64,000 bases of DNA from assembly GCA_017473335.1 (NCBI GenBank), contig JAFULN010000064.1, positions 1 through 64,000 on the forward strand. The letters are read 5' to 3'. The DNA is from Erysipelotrichaceae bacterium (lineage in GTDB: Bacteria; Bacillota_I; Bacilli_A; Erysipelotrichales; Erysipelotrichaceae). This document shows positions 34,227-42,184 of the stretch, one piece after another; position 1 is the first letter of the stretch; each line of letters begins with the position of its first letter. Under the pieces are notes generated by a model. The model was not told the origin of the DNA, searched no databases, and worked only from the letters and a program-made list of their open reading frames with translations. The translations under genes were made by a program, and so were the position numbers.

Positions 34227-35405
34227 ATGAAACGTATAGTACTACTAGGCGCAAGCGGATCAATTGGTATTCAGACGATTGATGTTGTTTTAAGTCATTC
34301 TGATGAGTTTGAAATTACTGCATTGAGCATAGGATATAATGTTCAGCAGCTAAGAGAAATATTAGTAAAAATACATCCAGCTCATGTTTGTGTAGCGAAA
34401 AAAGAAGATGCACAACTTTTAAAAGAAGAATATTCTGATATTGTTTTTCATTCAGGAGATGAAGGACTTTTGGAACTTGCTGTGCTGGATTATGATGTTT
34501 TGGTAAATGCCCTTGTAGGTTTTGTTGGCCTTATGCCAACTTTGAAGGCTATTGAAACAGGGCATGATATTGCACTTGCCAACAAGGAAACACTTGTTGT
34601 GGGAGGGCAGTTTGTGATGGATGCTGTTCATAAATATGGGGTATCTATGACACCGATTGACTCTGAACACAGTGCTATTTTTCAGTGTCTTCAGGGAAAT
34701 CGACATTCTGAAGTAAAACGTTTGATTGTAACTGCATCTGGTGGTTCATTTAGAAACCACACTAGAGAACAGCTGAAAGACGTTACAGTTGAAGCAGCGT
34801 TAAAACATCCAAACTGGTCAATGGGGGCTAAAATTACCATTGATTCAGCAACGATGATGAATAAAGGATTTGAAGTGATTGAAGCGCATTGGCTTTTTGG
34901 CTTTGACTTTGATCATATTGATGTAGTAATGCATCCTGAAAGCGTGGTGCATTCCATGGTGGAATATCATGATACGGCAATTGTTGCACAGCTGGGTACA
35001 CCAGATATGCGACTGCCTATTCAGTATGCACTTTCATGGCCTAATCGTTTGAGCCTGAATAGTGAATCAATGGATTTCACAAAAATGATGACACTGCATT
35101 TTTCGCCTGTCAGTTTTGAACGCTTTCCATTGTTAGGTTTAGCTTATGAAGTGGGTAGAAAACAGGGGAATCTGCCTGCGGTATTGAATGCGGCAAATGA
35201 AGTTGCGAATCAAGCATTTAGAGATGGCAGAATCACTTTCCTTGAAATTGAAGAACTTGTGATCAATACAGTTCATGAATTTCCTTATCACAAAGATGTC
35301 ACTTTACAGGATGTGATAGATGCTGACCGCAGAGCTCGCATGATCGTTGAATCTAAAATAAAGGAGAAAATGGTATGGGATTGCTCTATTTTGTTGTCCT
35401 GCTAG
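34227..35405 (+). CDS. dxr: 1-deoxy-D-xylulose 5-phosphate reductoisomerase
   Basis: Second step of the MEP isoprenoid pathway, feeding UppS. The 392-residue protein starts with the NADPH motif LLGASGSIGIQTIDVV and contains ALANKETLVVGG, IDSEHSAIFQCL (metal Asp/Glu) and MHPESVVHSMVEY. Its 3' end overlaps rseP by 31 bases, and the rseP ribosome site (AAAGGAG) lies inside dxr. Confidence 0.96.
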   Translation: MKRIVLLGASGSIGIQTIDVVLSHSDEFEITALSIGYNVQQLREILVKIHPAHVCVAKKEDAQLLKEEYSDIVFHSGDEGLLELAVLDYDVLVNALVGFVGLMPTLKAIETGHDIALANKETLVVGGQFVMDAVHKYGVSMTPIDSEHSAIFQCLQGNRHSEVKRLIVTASGGSFRNHTREQLKDVTVEAALKHPNWSMGAKITIDSATMMNKGFEVIEAHWLFGFDFDHIDVVMHPESVVHSMVEYHDTAIVAQLGTPDMRLPIQYALSWPNRLSLNSESMDFTKMMTLHFSPVSFERFPLLGLAYEVGRKQGNLPAVLNAANEVANQAFRDGRITFLEIEELVINTVHEFPYHKDVTLQDVIDADRRARMIVESKIKEKMVWDCSILLSC

Positions 35406-36439
35406 GTGTAATTATTTTTATTCATGAGTTTGGACACTTTGTGATGGCAAAGCTTTTTCATGTTTATGTTGGTGAATTTTCATTAGGCATGGGACCCAAG
35501 CTTTTTAGTTATCAAGGAAAAGAAACACTATATTCACTTCGTCTTTTGCCTCTTGGTGGTTTTTGTCAGATGGCAGGAGAAACAGGCAATGAACTGGAAG
35601 GTGAACTGACTGTTCAAGTTGAGCCAGAACGTTCATTAAAAGGAATTAAAAAGTGGAAACAAATGCTCATTATGATGGCAGGAATTCTGATGAATTTCTT
35701 GTTGGCATGGGTTATCTTTTCTGGTATTTTTATGACACAGGGATATACTGTTTCTGTAGATCTTCCTAAAGTTGGAACAATTGTAGAAAATTCACCTGCT
35801 GAACGTGCAGGACTTCTTGAAGGTGATACAATTGTTCAGATTGAATTTTCTGATGGTACAGTAATTCGTCCTCAGACGTTTACAGAAATGAGTTCTGCAA
35901 ATATTGCTGATGTGACATCAACACGTATTTATACAATTGAAAGAAATGGTCAGATGTTTGTATTTGAGCTGACACCTGAATATTTAGAAGAACAGTCAGC
36001 ATACCTTGTGGGTATTTCTGCTCCAACAGAACATGTTGAAGTAGGTTTCTTTCAAGGTTTGATTGACGGTGCTTCACAGATGGTTTATGTTGCATCCATG
36101 ATGGTTCAGTCTATTCTTGATTTATTTAAGGGACAGAATTTAGATCAGATTTCTGGACCTGTAGGTATTTATACAGTGACAGCTGAACAGGCTTCACTGG
36201 GACTGGTGAACTATATTTGGCTGATTGCGATTATTTCATTGAATGTGGGCATATTCAATGCGATTCCATTACCTATTTTAGATGGTGGCCGCGTTGTGCT
36301 TCTTGGGATTGAATGCCTCACAGGTAAACCAATCAATCAGAAGATTGAACAGGCATTGATGAGCGTTTGTATTCTTCTATTGATTGGATTAATGATTTTT
36401 GCGACAGGACAGGATATTTTGCGTCTGTTTGCGAAATAA
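35375..36439 (+). CDS. rseP: RseP/RasP-family site-2 metalloprotease
   Basis: Intramembrane zinc protease that completes regulated intramembrane proteolysis of anti-sigma factors and clears signal-peptide remnants. The 354-residue protein has HEFGH (17-21) in its first helix, a single PDZ domain (about 120-210; GTIVENSPAERAGLLEGD), and NAIPLPILDGGR in a later helix supplying the third ligand. ATG at 35375 is chosen from AAAGGAG spacing. It ends the lipid and isoprenoid operon. A second, SpoIVFB-type site-2 protease is at 58107. Confidence 0.95.
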   Translation: MGLLYFVVLLGVIIFIHEFGHFVMAKLFHVYVGEFSLGMGPKLFSYQGKETLYSLRLLPLGGFCQMAGETGNELEGELTVQVEPERSLKGIKKWKQMLIMMAGILMNFLLAWVIFSGIFMTQGYTVSVDLPKVGTIVENSPAERAGLLEGDTIVQIEFSDGTVIRPQTFTEMSSANIADVTSTRIYTIERNGQMFVFELTPEYLEEQSAYLVGISAPTEHVEVGFFQGLIDGASQMVYVASMMVQSILDLFKGQNLDQISGPVGIYTVTAEQASLGLVNYIWLIAIISLNVGIFNAIPLPILDGGRVVLLGIECLTGKPINQKIEQALMSVCILLLIGLMIFATGQDILRLFAK

Positions 36440-36449
36440 TGGAGGGTTT

Positions 36450-36926
36450 ATGATAAAGTATTTAATTGTATTTTTCATCTCCATGGTACCGCTGATTGAA
36501 TTAAGAGGAGCGATTCCTTATGCTGTTTTGTTTGAACTTCCTCTTATTCCTTCTTATATTATTGCGGTGATTGGAAATATGATTCCGGTACCAATTATTT
36601 TCTTCTTTGCAAGAAAAGTATTGTTATGGGGGATGGATAAACCTGTGATTGGCGGTTTCTTTACCTGGTGTGTTCGAAAAGGCGAACGTGGTGGAGAAAA
36701 GCTTAAGGCAACTGCAGGACGCGGGTTGTACTGGGCTTTGCTGCTTTTTGTAGGTATTCCATTACCTGGTACAGGAGCTTGGACTGGAACACTTGCTGCA
36801 AGTTTTCTGAACATGGATTTTAAGAAAAGCGTACTTGCAGTTATGGGTGGAGTTATTATGGCTGGCTTGATTATGGGGGCTGGCTCATTGGGATTGTTTG
36901 GTGCATTATCAGCACTGTTTAGTTAG
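36450..36926 (+). CDS. Small multidrug export-family membrane protein (COG2426-like)
   Basis: A 158-residue protein with about four membrane segments. MVPLIELRGAIPYAV near the N-terminus and the FVGIPLPGTGAWTGTLAASFL block are the conserved marks of the family annotated as putative small multidrug export protein. Transport has not been clearly shown for the family, so the name is only a label. GGAGGG precedes the ATG, 10 bases after rseP. galE follows at 16 bases. Confidence 0.8.
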   Translation: MIKYLIVFFISMVPLIELRGAIPYAVLFELPLIPSYIIAVIGNMIPVPIIFFFARKVLLWGMDKPVIGGFFTWCVRKGERGGEKLKATAGRGLYWALLLFVGIPLPGTGAWTGTLAASFLNMDFKKSVLAVMGGVIMAGLIMGAGSLGLFGALSALFS

Positions 36927-36942
36927 AAAAGGAAGGAACAAT

Positions 36943-37962
36943 ATGAGTAAAACAATTTTGGTTACTGGAGGAACTGGATATATTGGTTCACATACATGTG
37001 TTGAACTGATTCAGGCTGGCTATGAAGTTGTCATAGTGGATAATTTATATAATTCTTCAAAAGCTGTTTTAAAACGCATAGAAACAATTACAGGAGTACT
37101 TCCTAAGTTTTATCAAGTTGATATTTTGGATCGTGAAGGACTTGAAAAGGTATTTGAAGAAAATCATTTGGATGCAGTGATTCATTTTGCAGGATACAAA
37201 GCTGTAGGTGAATCTGTAAAGATTCCTTTAACGTATTATCAGAATAATATTGCGGGATCTTTAAATCTTTATGAAACAATGAAGAAGCATCATGTTTATC
37301 ATTTGGTATTTTCATCAAGTGCAACCGTTTATGGTGATCCTGCTTCTGTTCCAATTCGTGAAAACTTCCCACTTTCTACTACGAATCCTTATGGAACAAC
37401 AAAACTGTATAATGAACAGATTTTAAAAGACTTGGCACACTCAGATGAAAACTTCTCAATTGTACTGCTTCGTTATTTCAATCCGATTGGAGCACATAAA
37501 TCTGGTTTGATTGGTGAAGTTCCAAATGGTATCCCAAACAATCTTTTACCATATATTGCACAGGTCGCGATTGGAAAGCGTGAATATCTCAGTGTATTTG
37601 GAAACGATTATGACACAGTTGATGGAACAGGTGTGCGTGATTATATCCATGTTGTTGACCTTGCGAAAGGACATCTGAAAGCACTTGAGTATGCAGATAA
37701 GCGCAAGGGTATTGATGCAGTGAATCTTGGAACGGGGCATGGCTATTCAGTCCTTCAAGTGAAAGATGCCTTTGCGAAAGCTTCAGGAAAAGAAATTGCT
37801 TATAAAATTGTTGAACGTCGTCCTGGAGATATTGCGGAATGTTATGCAGATACCTCAAAAGCAAAAGAAGTTCTTGGCTGGCAGGCAGAATATGACATTG
37901 AAACAATGTGTCAGGATTCTTGGAGATTCCAGTCTCAAAATCCAGATGGGATTAATGATTAA
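36943..37962 (+). CDS. galE: UDP-glucose 4-epimerase
   Basis: Interconverts UDP-glucose and UDP-galactose (or the N-acetyl forms) for wall and capsule sugars. The 339-residue short-chain dehydrogenase has the NAD motif TGGTGYIGSHT at the N-terminus, the Ser and Tyr-x-x-x-Lys catalytic residues (SSSATVYG; NPYGTTK), and GTGVRDYIHVVDLAKGH. GGAAGG precedes the ATG. No other Leloir gene is nearby, so it may serve polymer synthesis rather than galactose use. Confidence 0.95.
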   Translation: MSKTILVTGGTGYIGSHTCVELIQAGYEVVIVDNLYNSSKAVLKRIETITGVLPKFYQVDILDREGLEKVFEENHLDAVIHFAGYKAVGESVKIPLTYYQNNIAGSLNLYETMKKHHVYHLVFSSSATVYGDPASVPIRENFPLSTTNPYGTTKLYNEQILKDLAHSDENFSIVLLRYFNPIGAHKSGLIGEVPNGIPNNLLPYIAQVAIGKREYLSVFGNDYDTVDGTGVRDYIHVVDLAKGHLKALEYADKRKGIDAVNLGTGHGYSVLQVKDAFAKASGKEIAYKIVERRPGDIAECYADTSKAKEVLGWQAEYDIETMCQDSWRFQSQNPDGIND

Positions 37963-37980
37963 CTTTGTGATTTTTAACTG

Positions 37981-38015
37981 AAAATGGTACTAAATCCTAC
38001 AAGTACCATTTTTTT
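37981..38015 (+). terminator. Terminator of galE
   Basis: AAAATGGTACT/AGTACCATTTT, 11-bp stem, 10-base loop, T run. Confidence 0.85.
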
Positions 38016-38028
38016 CATTTTTTCATTG

Positions 38029-38037
38029 TGCTATAAT
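38029..38037 (+). promoter_or_regulatory. Extended -10 promoter of the exported-protein pair
   Basis: TGC-TATAAT (-10 at 38032-38037). The -35 region is only a T run shared with the preceding terminator. Confidence 0.5.
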
Positions 38038-38055
38038 AATTCAGAGGTGAAAACA

Positions 38056-39060
38056 GTGACAAAAAGAAACAAAAACAATGGAAAAACAATCATATTGCTG
38101 ATAATTGCATGTTTTTTGATTGTGAGTATTGGCTTTGTGCTTGTAACTGCATTGAATGCACCTAAAAACGATTTAACAGATTTACCTGATGAACCTGAGG
38201 TTGTACTTCCTAATGATGGTAATCAGATAAAGCCAGATGAAACAGAAAAGAATGAACAAGTACAGATCGACTTAGTAGACTATGTTGTTTATGATGTGGA
38301 TGATATTGATTTTAGATTTGTCATTGCAAAAGTTAGAGTGAAGGCAAATGATGCTACAAATATTAGTTTAAGTCATTTTACGACAAGTGAAGGTATTTCG
38401 TTGAATGATGTTTCTGAATATGTTTTTCAGCTAGAAAAAAACAATTTGTATTTGGGAAAACAGAATGTCTGGTTTGAACTTATCTCATCTTCAACAAACT
38501 ATCTCGCAAAGATTTTTATTCCAGTAAAAGACAGCAGTTTAAAAACTGTTTCTTTGTCGAGCGATTTTGAAAATACTTTTGTGATGAAATTTGATTTGAC
38601 AAATCCTGCTGGAGTCAAAGAAGATCTTGGCTATGAAGCGGAAGATATTATTTCTGATGGAAAAACTTATCAGATGAAAGTAGCTAAAGCTGTAAAAATT
38701 CAGGATAATTTTACAAGAACCTATGAAGATGGTACTACAGAAGAGTATATTCTTTCAAGTACTGCAGAGATTCATGCGTTTTATGTTGAGGCAGTCAGCT
38801 TATGGGGAGATGTTGTAGAAATTGAAGAAGCCTGGTATCAGGTTGAAGGCAGTTCAGAACAGTTTGAGGCTTTTAGTGGTCAGTTTACTACGAAGAAATA
38901 TGAAAATATCATGAATAAACAAATTATAGATCGTCAGGGAGGATACATTTTCTTTGTGACGCTTAATCCTGAGAATGAACCTATTGAGTATCATGGAACA
39001 CTTCAGTTAAAATTAAAAGGTTCTGAACAAACAATTCAAATTCAAGTGAATCTGAAGTAG
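38056..39060 (+). CDS. Membrane-anchored extracellular protein, unknown function
   Basis: A 334-residue protein with a basic N-terminus, one membrane helix (about 10-32) and no lipobox, followed by an acidic Pro/Asp/Glu linker and about 270 residues predicted to be beta-rich and outside the cell. I recognise no family. GTG is taken as the start because it follows AGAGGTG and lies downstream of the -10 box; an upstream ATG precedes the promoter. It lies 14 bp before the GH73 gene with no terminator between, so it may act with that wall hydrolase. Confidence 0.7.
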   Translation: MTKRNKNNGKTIILLIIACFLIVSIGFVLVTALNAPKNDLTDLPDEPEVVLPNDGNQIKPDETEKNEQVQIDLVDYVVYDVDDIDFRFVIAKVRVKANDATNISLSHFTTSEGISLNDVSEYVFQLEKNNLYLGKQNVWFELISSSTNYLAKIFIPVKDSSLKTVSLSSDFENTFVMKFDLTNPAGVKEDLGYEAEDIISDGKTYQMKVAKAVKIQDNFTRTYEDGTTEEYILSSTAEIHAFYVEAVSLWGDVVEIEEAWYQVEGSSEQFEAFSGQFTTKKYENIMNKQIIDRQGGYIFFVTLNPENEPIEYHGTLQLKLKGSEQTIQIQVNLK

Positions 39061-39074
39061 AAAGGGGGAAACCC

Positions 39075-42000
39075 ATGAACAGATTGATAAAGCTGTGCGT
39101 GTCATTTTTAATGGCTTTCTCCATTTTGACAGGTGCAGTTAAAGAAGAAATAATAGCCCAGGGAAATTCCGTGGGCTGTGATGCGTATGAAGTAGCGTGG
39201 GTCAATGATTCTGGTGGTTTTGATACAATCAGCTGTCATAATACATTTGAAGAAGCTAAAAGTGCAATGAATCAAGATGACTATGTTGTACGTCATGCTT
39301 CTAGTAAAAGTCCTACTAAAATCATTGCGATTGCGTCTGGTATTGCCTACAGTTATCCAAAAAGAAATGGTTCATTAACTATGAATGTTTATCAGTCCTC
39401 TAGTTATGTGAATGACCATAAATATAAAGTAACGTATGTTGTACAGCATCGAGAACTATCTAAGCCTGAAACTATTAGCTATAATGGCAATGGAGAAGGG
39501 AATGTACAGCTTGTACTGAATGGGTTTACAGGATACGCTAAATTATCAGAAATGGATTTAGTACCTATGAAGTTTATTACAAATGGTTTAAAGCTGACTT
39601 TAGGTGGTCAGACCAGTGATAACAGTGAAGATCCATTTACATTAGTCCCAAAACAAAACTATTATTCAGTCGTAAAAAATGGTAATTATACAGATTTAGT
39701 TTTCCATTTCTTTTCTGGTTATGATGGAACACAATACACTCTTACAATAGGCAAAGCAGCAGATTGGATGAGTGTAGGCGCAGTTTATTACAGTGCTGAT
39801 GGATATCAGTTTTATGCAGATAGAGAAATGAGTGAATATCTAGCTACCTATTACAATTACTATCAGTTTTTGCCATTAAGAAGTGCAAGTTCGATTAGTG
39901 CAGAAACGCTAGATGCTTATCTTGCGACTAAAGGGTATACAGAAAAACCAACCAGTACAAGTATCAATCAGCTGACAAAGAAACAGAGTCAGCTGGTTAA
40001 TGAAGGGGCAACTTTTGTTTCTGCCCAGAATACTTATGGTGTTAATGCATTAATGGTTTATGCCATGGGATGTTTGGAATCCTCTTATGGAAGAAGTAAT
40101 TTCGCTGTTAGTAAAAACAATTTATTTGGATGGGCTGCCATTGATGACAATCCAGGCAATGCTACTGCATTTTCCAGCATTTCTAATGGTATTACTGAAC
40201 ATATGGCCTACAATTTAAGAGGCTATATGGATATTACTGATGTACGCTATTTTGGTATGCATGTTGGTAATAAAGGCAGTGGATTCAATGTGAAATACGC
40301 TTCTGACCCATACTGGGGAATGAAGATTGCAGCCATAGCCTATGATATTGACAAGTTTTCAAAAAAATATGATGGAACTTATACTGATTATGATGTTGAA
40401 ACACTTGGATTAATTCATGAATTTGGAGCTTCGTTTTTATTAAATGCTTCAGTAAACGGGAAAATACTTAGTACTTCTGAATATTCTCGTTATTACCAGG
40501 ATAATCATACGGTGGTTATTCATGGTGAAACCAATGGGTATTATCAGGTACAGTTTACAAATGCAATCCTTGATGGTGAAGGAAACTTTTTGAAACACAA
40601 AGTCAGTGGTGTCATGCAGAATGCAACACCATATGATTTTGAAAAGAGTGTCGCCTACATGAATCAAAATAGCATTACTCTTTTGACAGACTACAACAAT
40701 GTCACGATTCCTGGTTATGAGCCTACAGGTGAATTTGTATGTGAATTTGATGAATTCGCAATCAGTGATACAGGTGAACTAAAAGTATCTGGTAAAGCCT
40801 ATCGTCCTGGTATATACATTACCGATAGCAATCAGCTGATACATACATTAGCAGTGTTTAATCAGTATTATGAAAAGATAACAGAGGTTCGCTTCAATAC
40901 AGAATTAATGGATAACACAGATGATGTTGCTGTATTTGAGGGTCTTCTTGATCTAAATGAACTAGAAGATGGAACTTATTACTTTAGAATGTACAGTGAT
41001 TACTCTGCGCTCGAAGAGTACAATGACACAAGAGAATTAGTTTTCGATCATCGTGCTATTTCCACAAATACCAAAAACTATGTGTTTGATAACACTGGGG
41101 AATACACAATGATGACTGTTACATCTAGAAGTCTTTCAGATCCTTCTGAGTTAACCTTGATTTCTTCTTTGAAATCAATAAATCTTAATGAAGATGGAAT
41201 ATTATCTTTGCATGGAATTTCATTGATTCGTGATTTCCATCATTTACAGGATACTGTAAATCATGAACTTATCGCAGTAAATATGAGTACTGAAGAAGAA
41301 ATATCTCTTGGTAAGTTAGATGCATCAACAGGTGACTATAATTTAACAGAAGTATACAGTGATGGTTATGCTTACGATTATGGCTGGTATGATGGATCTG
41401 TTGATGTAAGTACTTTGCCTGTAGGAAATTACACATTATATGTTAAGACTACCCTTGGCGAGATTTCAAAATCTGCGAAGATTTATGGTACATCGAAAAT
41501 GTCTGAATCGGATATGATTAAGGGCAGCGATGGTCTATATCGACAGCTCGTGATGAGATATGCAGTATCCTATCGAGTTGAAATATCAGTGACTCCATAT
41601 AAGCTTGATAAGGAGTTAAAAAATAAACTACCACGTATTCGTGAAGGATATCAGAACTTAATCGCAATGGTCTTTGATGAACAAACAAAGTCAGTGAATG
41701 TTTATGGTTCAGCGTTTATCTGGAATGGAATATTTGATTCAACTAGTGAAGTTGAATATGTTTTGTATGCATTAAATAGAACAGATGGAACAATTTATTC
41801 ATATTCTGTAGAAGGAAGTAATCAGCTGATGGGAGATGCTCCTCCTTGGAATAATACTGAGCGTATCAACAGTGGATATGTTTATGATTACACATGGTAT
41901 GAGCTAAATATGCCTTTATCTGAAATGACAGATGGTGTATATGACTTTGTATTAAAGATTGAAACGAAAGATTATGTAGAATATATAGATTTAAAGAAGT

Positions 42001-42149
42001 CTTCTGTATCTGGACTTTCAAACTATCAATTTGATTCTGATCACTATGTTCAATTAAGTGTGGATCGAAATAATAAGAACCGTGTAATGATGCAGCTGAA
42101 AGGCTTTAATGTTTCAACTGTTTCTGAAGAGGATTCAGCTAGTCAATAA
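39075..42149 (+). CDS. Secreted GH73-type N-acetylglucosaminidase with beta-repeat C-terminus
   Basis: A 1024-residue exported protein with a signal peptide (about 1-29), an N-terminal region of about 260 residues, a glucosaminidase (GH73/LytD-like) domain (about 300-450) with the candidate catalytic Glu335 in MGCLESSYGRSNFAVSKNNLFGW, and a C-terminal half made of at least three related beta-rich modules sharing DYxWYxxxxxxxxLxxGxYxxxxK-type motifs. It should cut peptidoglycan glycan strands, and the repeats may bind wall polymers. No LPXTG or membrane anchor is seen. The protein diverges from housekeeping autolysins; the partner gene is upstream. Confidence 0.85.
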   Translation: MNRLIKLCVSFLMAFSILTGAVKEEIIAQGNSVGCDAYEVAWVNDSGGFDTISCHNTFEEAKSAMNQDDYVVRHASSKSPTKIIAIASGIAYSYPKRNGSLTMNVYQSSSYVNDHKYKVTYVVQHRELSKPETISYNGNGEGNVQLVLNGFTGYAKLSEMDLVPMKFITNGLKLTLGGQTSDNSEDPFTLVPKQNYYSVVKNGNYTDLVFHFFSGYDGTQYTLTIGKAADWMSVGAVYYSADGYQFYADREMSEYLATYYNYYQFLPLRSASSISAETLDAYLATKGYTEKPTSTSINQLTKKQSQLVNEGATFVSAQNTYGVNALMVYAMGCLESSYGRSNFAVSKNNLFGWAAIDDNPGNATAFSSISNGITEHMAYNLRGYMDITDVRYFGMHVGNKGSGFNVKYASDPYWGMKIAAIAYDIDKFSKKYDGTYTDYDVETLGLIHEFGASFLLNASVNGKILSTSEYSRYYQDNHTVVIHGETNGYYQVQFTNAILDGEGNFLKHKVSGVMQNATPYDFEKSVAYMNQNSITLLTDYNNVTIPGYEPTGEFVCEFDEFAISDTGELKVSGKAYRPGIYITDSNQLIHTLAVFNQYYEKITEVRFNTELMDNTDDVAVFEGLLDLNELEDGTYYFRMYSDYSALEEYNDTRELVFDHRAISTNTKNYVFDNTGEYTMMTVTSRSLSDPSELTLISSLKSINLNEDGILSLHGISLIRDFHHLQDTVNHELIAVNMSTEEEISLGKLDASTGDYNLTEVYSDGYAYDYGWYDGSVDVSTLPVGNYTLYVKTTLGEISKSAKIYGTSKMSESDMIKGSDGLYRQLVMRYAVSYRVEISVTPYKLDKELKNKLPRIREGYQNLIAMVFDEQTKSVNVYGSAFIWNGIFDSTSEVEYVLYALNRTDGTIYSYSVEGSNQLMGDAPPWNNTERINSGYVYDYTWYELNMPLSEMTDGVYDFVLKIETKDYVEYIDLKKSSVSGLSNYQFDSDHYVQLSVDRNNKNRVMMQLKGFNVSTVSEEDSASQ

Positions 42150-42150
42150 A

Positions 42151-42184
42151 AAAACATCTCAGACATAAGTCTGAGATGTTTTTC
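42151..42184. terminator. Bidirectional terminator between convergent genes
   Basis: AAAACATCTCAGAC/GTCTGAGATGTTTT, 14-bp perfect stem with an ATAA loop, with T runs on both strands, filling the 34-bp gap between the GH73 and PASTA genes. Confidence 0.9.
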